A stretch of 64,000 nucleotides of DNA from Bidens hawaiensis (taxonomy: Eukaryota > Streptophyta > Magnoliopsida > Asterales > Asteraceae): assembly GCA_021521415.1 (NCBI GenBank), contig JAIQDT010003546.1, forward strand, positions 1 through 64,000. Direction: 5' to 3'. Both the position numbers and the translations under genes were made by a program. Of the stretch, positions 36,369-45,402 are shown in pieces. The notes beneath the pieces are model-generated. The model was given only the letters and a program-made list of their open reading frames with translations. It searched no databases and was not told the origin of the DNA. Positions within the stretch are counted from its first letter, which is position 1; each line of letters begins with the position of its first letter.

Positions 36369-37504
36369 TGACGTGAGGTCGAAGACTCACTCAAAGATAA
36401 ACCGATTGCAACTAATTAGATAGTGGTAAGCGGGTGTCGAACACAGAGAGTTTATGGAAAATGTGTTACTAAGTAGCCTTGTAATTAATCTATATTAAAC
36501 TAAGTGCAAAAAGTAAATTCAAAGATTTGGTTGTTGGTTTTGATTAACTAAAATAGCTAAAACAATAAATGAGTTTTAATCAATATACGAAAATATGCCT
36601 TCCCTCGGTTTCAGGTTTCCATGAATGTTACAGTTGATGTTTAAACTGAGTTCGTGTTTATGTAAACGATTGTGATAATTGAAGATCAAGTACTTGGATT
36701 ATATAATGCAAGGTAATCACTCAAAAACCAATTAGTTTATCCAACCCTAAATCTCTGCCGATTAATCTCGATTACTTAAAGAACCAAGAACTGACGGTTT
36801 GAACACAAAATCGATAAACTAATAATCTATCAATCAATACACAAACACCATAATAACTAAATCAGTAAGATCAAATATTATATCAGAAATTGTCTAAACA
36901 ATCAACCAAACAAACATAGCAAACCTTACAATCCGAGGGAAAACACGAAGGAGTTTAGCCGAGCATGATTCGGTTTATCATTCCTTCAAATTCAATTGTC
37001 ATACGAATTAAAAACAAGCGTCTAATGATTACCACACTCACAATTGAACAATGATCTCCAAAAATCGCCCTTCGGTCGTCTCTAGATGATAATTTATGAT
37101 AATAATATCAAAGGCCGTCCAAAATACACAAAATATAGCGGTTACAAATCTGCAGCGTCGCGTCCACCGTAAGCTACGGTGGCCACCGTAGCTTACGGTG
37201 GCTTCCAAATGTCCAACGGTAGCCCAAAACTGTTGTACGGTGGTTTTTTTCTTAGGATCCCACCGTAGCTTACGGTGGCTACCGTAAGCTACGGTGGACT
37301 TTAACATGGCTTCCTTGTTTTCATCATAACTTCTTCATTCCACGTCCATTTTCGCCCACGTTCTCATAATTCCATCTTCTATCTTCTCATACCTGCCATT
37401 ACACGAGTAAACGTTGTTATCTAATTCAACAAGATAAACCAACTAAACGCGTGATTATTAACGAACTTAAACCACTTAAGGGTTGTCCTATGGACCACCC
37501 ATCA
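36369..37504 (-). repeat. 5' LTR of A2
   Basis: U3 carries four 19-bp palindromes in two pairs (37164-37182, 37183-37201; 37260-37278, 37279-37297). On the minus strand a TATA-like TATATTTTG begins about 26 bp after the last one (near 37137). The length is 1,136 bp. Confidence 0.92.
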
Positions 37505-38248
37505 GTATGGGGTCCATCACCGACTGGCAACACCATATCACCCTCAGACCAGTGGGCAGGTAGAGGTCTCGAATCGAGGAATTAAGAGAATTTTGGAAAG
37601 AAGTGTAGGGATGAATCGCAAAAATTGGGCAGAAAAGTTAGATGACGCATTTTGGGCCCTCAGGACGGCCTACAAAACTCCCATAGGAACGACACCCTTC
37701 AAGCTCGTTTACGGGAAGGCATGTCATCTGCTAGTAGAGTTAAAACACAAAGCCTACTAGGCCCTCAGAGCAGTGAATTTTCATCTAACGTCCGCCGGAG
37801 TAAACCAGGAAGATCAAATTCGTGAGCTCGAGGAACTGAGAACGCTGGCCTACGAAAATTCATGGTCCTACAAGGAAAAGACCAAACGCATAAACGACGC
37901 TCAGATAAAAGGAAACAAAAAATTTCAAACTGGCGATCGTGTACTGTTATACAACGCTCGTTTACGTCTTTTCCCAAGAAAACTGAAATCCCGGTGTACA
38001 GTTCCATACGTAGTTGAATCAATTTTTAACTATGAGGCAGTCGAAATTTCAAATTCAAACGGCCAGATGTTCAAGGTAAACGGACAACGATTAAAACCAT
38101 ACATCGACGGTCCACTTAACGAAGTTTTGGAGGTATTAACCCTCCAAACTTTTTAAATAAGAAATTAAGGAAACAAGGTCTGGCCAAGACCTTCACAAAA
38201 CTAGGCCTTGTAAAGAAATGTTTTGCTTGATATATATATATATATAAC

Positions 38249-38418
38249 CACGGGGGCGTGCTTTCAAAAGCACGGCACCGTGCCTAAAAATGCCGGCCGG
38301 CATCTACGCTGCAAAAATCTCTGTCAGACTGGTTTGTAACAGAATTTTCAGAGCAAAAACACGGGGCGTGCTTCCAAAAACACGGTACCGTGCTCGGTTT
38401 CCTGTTTTGTTATAAAAG
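38249..38418 (+). promoter_or_regulatory. A1 internal promoter module P1
   Basis: Two pairs of CACGG...CCGTG-type palindromes (38249-38283 and 38360-38393; the last core is CACGGTACCGTG) end 17 bp before TATAAAAG (38411-38418). The accessory ORF ATG is at 38485. In the A1 LTR the last palindrome lies 18 bp before TATAAATA. The preceding 38160-38248 holds an AT microsatellite. Confidence 0.6.
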
Positions 38419-38484
38419 GCACCTTGTGTCATTGTATTTCTTGCACAAACCAAAACTAAAACCAAAAACCTCTGAAAATTCAGC

Positions 38485-38772
38485 ATGCCAACTGAGATGA
38501 GTGAAGCAATCCCCGTTTCCCGACATCCGAGAAACGATGCCCGCCATGTTTCCAAAACCGAGCTTCTCTTGAAACTTCAAGAACTCGTGAAAGAACTCAC
38601 CGAAATGAATCTGCTTGCTGAGATGCATCTCGTGCAACTCACCGAATCAGTGGAAAACATGAAAATGGAACTCCGAGACATCAACGAACAACTCCAGTTT
38701 CAAGTTCTCGGTTTCACGTATTTTCCACCACCAGGACCATTCAGAGGAGGAGAGCCTTTCGGGGAACTTTAG
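38485..38772 (+). CDS. A1 accessory ORF a: small coiled-coil-like protein, 95 aa
   Basis: The open frame has a leucine- and glutamate-rich helical middle (LLLKLQELVKELTEMNLLAE, LTESVENMKMELRDI) and a short P/G-rich end (YFPPPGPFRGGEPFGEL). It follows TATA module P1 with a short predicted leader. No family is recognised. It sits downstream of integrase in an Athila-lineage element. Expression is unproven. Confidence 0.45.
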   Translation: MPTEMSEAIPVSRHPRNDARHVSKTELLLKLQELVKELTEMNLLAEMHLVQLTESVENMKMELRDINEQLQFQVLGFTYFPPPGPFRGGEPFGEL

Positions 38773-39022
38773 GAAACTTATCTTTCTGTTTTCATGTGTA
38801 AACAAGTGCATTAAGCACAATGTGTTAGGACTTCGGGCTTAACCCAATTATTTTCTTTTCTTAGGAAACCCAGGCTTATCCCGTAATTGTTCTAGGACCT
38901 TTATTTAATGAAAAGTAATTTTTAGATGACCAAACTTCCAAATTATCACAATAAACGTCATTCTAAAAATTCCGGATCTTGAATTGTGTTGAAAATTAAA
39001 AGGAAATTCACCGTGACATAAA

Positions 39023-39171
39023 GCACGGGCTGTGCTTTCCTAAGCACGAGGCTGTGGTAACCCCAGAATCATTAGCATGATACGCGCTGACTCCGTTCAA
39101 TTCTCTGACTCAGAAACATTTATTCCTCTAGCAGCACGGGGCCGTGTTCAACTTTCCACTCTCTATATAAT
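39023..39171 (+). promoter_or_regulatory. A1 internal promoter module P2
   Basis: A palindrome pair (39023-39035, 39044-39057, partly decayed) and a further GCACGGGGCCGTG (39134-39146) end 17 bp before TATATAAT (39164-39171). ORF b starts at ATG 39220. The spacing matches P1 and the LTR. Confidence 0.55.
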
Positions 39172-39219
39172 GCATCCATAAATTCACTATTCCATTCACA
39201 CCAGACAGAAACTACCTAA

Positions 39220-39535
39220 ATGGAAGGAAAACGGGTTGAATGGAGGCCAGTGAAAAAGGGGAAACAACATGAATCCTCCTACCTTGAGGAGGAAATCATG
39301 AGACTCCAATGCATCGTAAGAGATCAAGTTGAGAGCAATCGAGTTAATTAACAAAGTCGACCTGCTAAGGTTTGAGAACTTCCATGTTGTGGATGGCCAC
39401 CACAAAGATGTGACTTCCAAACTTAACTTTCTCAACCGAGAAATCGTTACGCTTAACAAAAATCTTGACGAGCTTTTGGAAGCCAAACGAGCACCACCAC
39501 ACATCCAGGACTTGTTCGGAAATGGTGGCCGTTGA
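39220..39535 (+). pseudogene. A1 accessory ORF b: small charged helical protein, frameshifted
   Basis: It begins MEGKRVEWRPVKKGKQ at 39220 and stops near 39351. The adjacent frame from about 39329 continues with a leucine/charged helix (KLNFLNREIVTLNKNLDELL) to 39535, so one inserted base near 39330 explains the break. In size and layout it parallels ORF a and may be a diverged duplicate. Confidence 0.4.
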
Positions 39536-39771
39536 AGTTCTGACTTTGTTTCATGTTGAAGTTGTTCCCGCTAGTACTATGTGTTAGGATCTGAGAATTG
39601 TTGTTGTACTTTTCATTTTATCTATCTTTAATTATGTCTTTAATTTTATGTTTTAATGAAATCTAGGATTTTTAATTACCATGTTAAAGTAACCATAAAA
39701 TAAAACCCAGTTAAAAACAAACCAGCTCGACAAATAAACAAAATTTAAAATAGCACTGTCTGCACTAAACA

Positions 39772-40378
39772 GCACGGTACCGTGCTTCTAAAAGCACGGG
39801 GCCGTGTTTTTGGTCACAGGGCAGTTACGAGTTTTAACATTAATAAAATAACTTTCTCCAACCACCAACCCTAATATTCACTGCGTTCTGAACCAAAAAA
39901 CCGCCGAACTTCAAATATTTTGCTAATTTTTTTATCAAATATACGATTCTAAACCTAAGGTATGTTAATGTAACAATTGCATTGATCAAATTGTCATTTT
40001 AGGTTTAGTTTAACCCTAAATCGCTCAAATCGACCAAATCGGGTCAAAACCCGAAGAAGGTATGGGTTATTTTGCTTACATATGATGAATAGATTGTTGA
40101 ATGATTGCTGGTTAGGGTTTAATTTAAAGGAACACTTCGGGTTTTGGGTATTATCATAAATACCCGACACACCATTAAACCTAATTGATATACCCGGTTG
40201 GAAACGAGGGTTCGAGTCTGTGTAAGTTAGAATTCAATATTAGAAACACGAGCCGTGTCCAAAACAACATGAGTCGTGGTCAAACAAAAAGTCAAACATC
40301 AAAGAAAACTAGACCAGAGGCACCAGCACGGGGCCGTGCTTCTGAAAGCACGCCGCCGTGCTTTACTCTCTGTTCCAG
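39772..40378 (+). promoter_or_regulatory. A1 internal promoter module P3 and candidate leader intron
   Basis: A perfect 14-bp palindrome GCACGGTACCGTGC (39772-39785) and GCACGGGGCCGTG (39794-39806) precede TAATAAAA (39841-39848). A donor-like CTAAG/GTATGT at 39960 and an acceptor-like CTCTGTTCCAG at 40378 bound 419 nt. That candidate intron contains another palindrome pair (40326-40339, 40348-40361). ORF c starts 50 bp later. Confidence 0.5.
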
Positions 40379-40428
40379 CAAATTGAAAAATTTTCACGAA
40401 TTTTGACTAATTTGGATATAAATTGCAT

Positions 40429-41433
40429 ATGGCCGAGTATGGGGAAGACGTTCATGCATTTTTAGTCTTCAACGGACATGATGCAAGAGACAGACAAGCC
40501 AATGCAAGACTAAGCTACTTAAACAGAAGAATCCTTGAACCAAATTTCTATGCTTGCCAAGACACCCTATGCCAAGTTAATCAATGGAACAGATACAACA
40601 CATTTGTGACTGGGCCGTGGAAGAAGTTCTTTGAGCAAACAGGGGAGGCGGTAACAGAACTAACAAGGGAATTCTTGGCGTCCTTTAACATAAAGAAGAA
40701 GAATTCGGATATATGGGATGAAGATGCAATTGAGTTCCGATGTGGAGGTGTGTGGCACACAACTTCTTTTACCCAACTTGGGATTGATATGGAAATTTAC
40801 ACGAAAGAAGAAACAGAACAAGAGATCTGGGCCTACGCAAAGATAGCATTTGAAAAGGAAGAAGATAATGAGATTGGGGATACACAAGCACGAGCATGGG
40901 AATTGTTAGATTTCGAGGATGAAACAAACCACGCCAATGTTTCGAGAAGCACAGCCTTACGAGATCCACTGATGAAATATATTCACCAGCTGCTAAGCAA
41001 GACGATAACAGCACGTAGCAAAAATAAAGGAGTGGTAAATTTACGGGATTTTTGGGCACTTTACTGTATAAGGAATGAAGTTGCTTGCAACATTACTTAT
41101 CACTTCTGTCAACTTTTCTAGACAAATGCAACCGTTGAATGTCCAAGTACCCCACTCTTCGGCGGTGCATGGATCTACAAGCTTTACGAAGCTTATCACG
41201 TGGAAAGGGAAGGAACAGAAAGCCTAAAACCTAATGCTCTTAACCTCAATCTCTGTTACAAATTGCAGATTGCTCAAGTCTTTAGTGTAAGACCAGAAAT
41301 GTGGAGGTTCATTGACAGCCGAGGCGACATCTGGGACCTGGAAAGCCAGTTGGAGATGATGATGGAGGACGAACGACAAGACAGATTAGAGGCACAGATG
41401 GAAGCCGAATATGCACAAACAGGGACCTTTTGA
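40429..41433 (+). pseudogene. A1 accessory ORF c: ATHILA ORF-1-like protein, one in-frame stop
   Basis: The frame runs from ATG 40429 (MAEYGEDVHAFLVF) to 41433, broken only by TAG at 41119. Motifs such as WKKFFEQTGEAVTELTREFL, EFRCGGVWHTTSFTQLGID and the CIRNEVACNITYHF block resemble the Arabidopsis retrotransposon ORF-1 (ATHILA) family. The C-terminus is acidic and helical (QLEMMMEDERQDRLEAQMEA). Function is unknown for the family. It occupies the env-like position but has no visible signal peptide or transmembrane segment. Confidence 0.6.
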
Positions 41434-42289
41434 CCCGGACACGGGTAACTGATGGCTGGCGGCACTGGTAGGTCGGGCACGGGCATGGGTTGGTAGTATT
41501 TATGAACTTATTATGTGTGTTTTCAACAATTTACTTTTCGTCGTACTTGTTTGTCTGTTTTTTTTTTTTATGTTGGTTTGGATATTTTTATGGTCATGGG
41601 TGCCAAAGACATTATGCTAGGTACTAATTTAGCCCGATAGGGCAAGGGATGGATGATTCCATACCCAATTTTCAGCAGTTTATGCTTGGTTGTTTGTGGA
41701 TGTTTGCAGTTTTATATTATACAGGTAAAAAAACAGGAAAACGGACGAAAAACAAGGGACGCTCTGTCGAAATTTCGTTAACCCGTAGGGAAGTAACTCT
41801 CCATTTTTACCCATAATTAGAATTTTTATATTTTCATGAATCTTGTCACATTGAGGACAATGTGAGATTCAAGTGTGGGGAGGGGAATTACTTGATCAAT
41901 TGACTGTCCAATTAATTATAAAAATTCTCTAAAACAACAAATATTTTTGCAGCAAACAAAGATTACTCTAAAACTTAAAGAGAAAACCAAGAAAATTTTT
42001 TGCAAATAACCAATCGTTACATAAAAGTGAAAAAGTAAGAAGAAGTTTTGTAATATTGAGAATAAATTTATGCAAAATATGGCGTTAATACCCAATTCCT
42101 CCGTTACTGTGAGATAAACCTCATGCCATATAAATATTTTTTCGGAAGCTTTGAGTGAGTCATATGTTTCGTGTGATTTAGAACTTGTCGCAATTATTCA
42201 TTTCAAGACCGCACGAAGCGTTGTATAAGAAAGAAGGTAATATTTACCCAATTCCATCAAACCCATTACCAAATTACAAAACCTTAAAA
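41434..42289 (+). other. A1 spacer with internal polypurine-like signal
   Basis: No ORF is recognised. At 41845-41885 a CACATTG-AGGA-CAATGTG hairpin is followed by CAAGTGTGGGGAGGGG, the same hairpin-plus-purine layout as the true polypurine tract at 43235-43278. Confidence 0.6.
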
Positions 42290-42770
42290 CCCGATCACTT
42301 TATCCATTTTCACCGGTAAAATACAACACTGGTCTTTTACCGGCAGATCCTAAAGAACTGGAAATGCATTTTTTCGATTTCAATTTCCTTTGTTGCATAC
42401 ACTTCACAAAACCTAGGTTGCCTCCAGAACTTAGGGAGAGAATCTTTCTCTTTAGCAATGAGGTGAGGAAAAAGTGGCGCCAAGAGAACAAAGGCCACCA
42501 TTCTGCGGAATTTCCAAAAACGCAATGAAGAGAAGAGCAAAAAGATATGAACGATGCTTAAGTTGCAGAAACTGGTCCCACGAAGGAAGATGTAGAAAAA
42601 GTAAAACTCAGTCTCAGCATGAATATACCGAACTAATGAGGGTGGGGGCTATTAGGCTCAAAGCCAAAGGATCCATTAGAGTTGGAAGCTATATTCAGAA
42701 CAGGATTGAGGAAGAATTGATCCACATCCTCGATAAAACTGGTCTTGACGATCTGACCTTAAAAGAGTAA
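42290..42770 (+). pseudogene. A1 accessory ORF d: zinc-knuckle-like protein, frameshifted
   Basis: One frame up to about 42527 reads GLLPADPKELEMHFF, PRLPPELRERIFLF and VRKKWRQENKG; another frame from about 42520 to 42770 reads AKRYERCLSCRNWSHEGRC, a CX2CX4HX3C zinc-knuckle-like motif, then a helical C-terminus. A one-base change near 42520 would separate them. No family is recognised; nucleic-acid binding is possible. Confidence 0.4.
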
Positions 42771-43261
42771 TTAGGTATATATATAAAAAAATAAAAAATA
42801 AAAAGCTAACCATTGAAGACATCTCAGGACTCCCGACAATTAGTGGAAGTTGTAATTACCATCCTCATTAATCCTTAAATACACCACAAAATAGCAACTC
42901 CTACTCACATAAACCAAAACCCTTTTACCTTCTGATCTATGCAACCCTTCAAAAGGTGGAGATTTGAACTTGTTACAAGCTTCTTTATCACAGGTTGCAT
43001 TTTGGCTAAGTGTGTTCACATAGATACATCACAGGTATGATCAGATAAAAAAAAAAAACGAGTGTGAGTGAACATTGTGAGAACGTGACGTTTTGCATAA
43101 ACGAAAGCTCATAAAAACAAAAGTTCTCTCTTATTTATTACTAACATAAAGATTGGTTATTTTGTTTCGTCTTCTTGGAGCTCACTTAAGGGATAGATAT
43201 AATCTAAATTTGCTGTTTTTAGAGGATATTTATAAGAAGATTGCTTGAGGACAAGCAATGC

Positions 43262-43278
43262 TCAAGTGTGGGGATGTT
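43262..43278 (+). other. Polypurine tract of A1
   Basis: TCAAGTGTGGGGATGTT ends at the LTR start (TGATG, 43279), after a TTGCTTG-AGGA-CAAGCAA hairpin at about 43241-43258. It primes plus-strand synthesis. Confidence 0.8.
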
Positions 43279-45067
43279 TGATGTACATAGAAATATACAT
43301 CTTTTCGGCATCAAATAATCTCTAAAAACTGCAATTTCTATCTAATAACATAGCATAAAATGCTACTTATCATAATAAAACATAATTTCAGGTGAAACCA
43401 AGCCCCAAATGAAGAAACAAGCAAAAAGACGAAGAAAAACAGAAGAAAACACAAGAAAACAAAGAAACACGCCCCCCATGACTCAAGAAACACGCCCCCA
43501 TCTTCTAACACAAGAAAAGACAAAATCTGGAAGCAAAAGCACGGGGCCGTGCTCATCATGCACGGGGCCGTGGACGAGAATACAGAAAAAACAAAGAAGA
43601 ATTGAGCACATGTCACTAAAAAACACGGGTCCGTGCCTACCAGCCACGGGGCCGTTGGCACCTCACAGAAAAGACAAAACAAATCTGGCACATGTCATAA
43701 AAATGCACGGGGGCATGCTCATCAAGCACGGGGCCGTGCCTCACTATCCAGAATGCCTATAAATAGTGGCTCATGTTGCACTCATTTGGTGTACCTTGAA
43801 AATAGTTCTCTCCGGTTTTCACTTATAAAAACACACACTAACACTCACTTTGAAGATCTAGTGAAGAGTTTGAAGGCTTGGAGGTCATCACCATCAATCA
43901 TCATCATCAACCATCATTACCATCATTAAGAAGAAAGATTCATCTACATTTGGTTAGATTGTTCCAGGTTTAATCATGTATTTGTTATTATCAATCATCT
44001 TAATGTTTATCATCATGCTCATTATGAGCTAAACTCCTTTTACCATCTAAAATCTTTGAAGAAGCTTTGTTTTACTTGATAATTAATCAAGACATTTGAT
44101 GTAGTCTAGTAAAGTACAAGGTTATATTACAATTATCTTTTGATGAGAAATGTTTCACCATCTTAAATCACTAATTCAAAGTTGGTGGTTGTCAATTTCA
44201 TTGGCAATCTTTCATGATCGATTCATGTTCTTGAAAGATAGAAATACTTTGATACATTATCGAAACATGGATCCTTATATTGTACTTAGAAATGATGATA
44301 TATAAGTTATGATGTATTTTTCTAAACCTTGGTAATCCGAAAATGGCTTTTCTTAGGATATCAAATTAGGTAAAGAAACCATATGTTAACGGAATGTGTA
44401 ATTATAACCTACATAAATCAACCAAGGGGAGGTTGTGTGATGAACTACAACCACCCGAAGTTGTTAGAATTGGTATTTGAGAAATCGAAGTCAATCCTAA
44501 TCTTTCTACTTTACGAAACTACTTGCCAACTTAAATTGACATCATTGAGATGGTATGACATTAGGAAAGGGTGGATTTTAAAATGCGCGTGCTATCTCCT
44601 TAGTGCCAAAGATGCTCACTTAAGGTTTAAGGAGCTATCTATCATATATTGCTATGGCAAGTTTATCACATGTCCAAATATTAATTATCAATGTTAAAAT
44701 GGAGTGGATTCTTGATCTTAGATGGTAACCTTCGCATAATTGAACAACTCGTTCAGAATTTCTTGTCTTGGTCACCTATATATTAGATATAAGTATTTAC
44801 ATTTTATAAAAACTTAAAATTTTACCCCAAAAAATGATTAAAACCTCTGATTAAAGCAAAACAACGATTTATTATTAGAAACCTTTGTGTCCACGGATCG
44901 ATACTTGGTTCTTATCAATACTATTCTACATATACAATAGGTACACTTGCCTATTTTGTGTGTGTTTAGTATTTGTAGAAATCACTTTTATAAATTTAAA
45001 ACACGATCTTGTGCAAAAGCAAATCTTTCCATCCTTTTATATTTTACTACTACACGCGCAAGCATCA
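43279..45067 (+). repeat. 3' LTR of A1, complete
   Basis: The 1,789-bp LTR starts TGATG and ends CATCA. U3 has three palindrome pairs (43539-43573, 43624-43655, 43705-43739; core GCACGGGGCCGTGC), then TATAAATA at 43758-43765. The right half is shared with the truncated 5' LTR. Confidence 0.85.
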
Positions 45068-45402
45068 CTTGACTTTCAAACATGTTAAACATTTCGCCAC
45101 AGGCGAAGCGATGTCCTTTTTCATCCCATTCCACTAGTAGTTTGGCTTGAGGTTATGATACATTTTGTCACTACCGGGGTGCATCATGTATTTGTACTTA
45201 TGGGCTTCGTTCATAATCTTTTCAGGCAAATCCCCAATGATTGGCACCCAAATTCGGTTTCCCATTCTAAGGATACCATCGTCACCTTTGGCTAGTGAGT
45301 CAATGGTGCCGTTACGTTATTCAACGGAGATCTTGTTTTCATCGATCGCTTGAATTTGGGCAGATTTGATTTGGTCAATAAGATCGATTTGAAGTTCTAG
45401 TC
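45068..45402 (-). pseudogene. C integrase, N-terminal fragment
   Basis: On the minus strand the sequence continues past RNaseH into integrase and has stops. It reads through the MMHPGS and KCLTCLKVK zinc-domain motifs, then ends at the A1 insertion. The catalytic core and chromodomain are absent. Confidence 0.75.

Larger units (their letters stand above)
24625..37504 (-). mobile_element. Element A2: Athila-lineage element, minus strand, inside A1 integrase
   Basis: LTRs (24625-25755 and 36369-37504) begin TGACGTGAGG and end ACCACCC(G/A)TCA. The flanks are ATATG and GTATG, a 5-bp TSD with one mismatch. Minus-strand order: primer site, Q/P-rich gag, protease-RT-RNaseH-integrase in one frame with a few stops, internal promoter-like module, accessory ORF, polypurine tract. 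The element is full length (12.9 kb) but inactive. Confidence 0.93.
23961..38156 (+). pseudogene. A1 integrase, split by A2
   Basis: Part 1 (23961-24624) has the HHCC zinc domain ([15 protein letters not shown]) and the first catalytic Asp (DFMGPF at about 24397, after a frame change). Part 2 (37505-38156) resumes with [12 protein letters not shown] sequence, [28 protein letters not shown] and a C-terminus ending [13 protein letters not shown]2 (24625-37504) lies between. Stops and frameshifts occur in both parts. Confidence 0.88.
18787..45067 (+). mobile_element. Element A1: Athila-lineage Ty3/gypsy element, 5' LTR truncated
   Basis: It has a tRNA-Asp-type primer site, Athila-like gag, a DLGAS protease, RT, RNaseH and an integrase split by A2, then several accessory ORFs, a polypurine tract (43262-43278) and a full 3' LTR (43279-45067, TGATG...CATCA). 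Only the last 760 bp of the 5' LTR remain. It lies in the C integrase after the KCLTCLKVK coding region (45068 onward on the minus strand). The left flank does not match, which fits a later deletion. Confidence 0.88.

Noticed and set aside
18789..45067. Taking TG at 18789 as the true start of the A1 LTR, giving a 760-bp LTR
   Set aside because: The flanks do not match as a TSD, and the polypurine tract lies at 43262-43278, so the full LTR starts at 43279 and the left copy is truncated.
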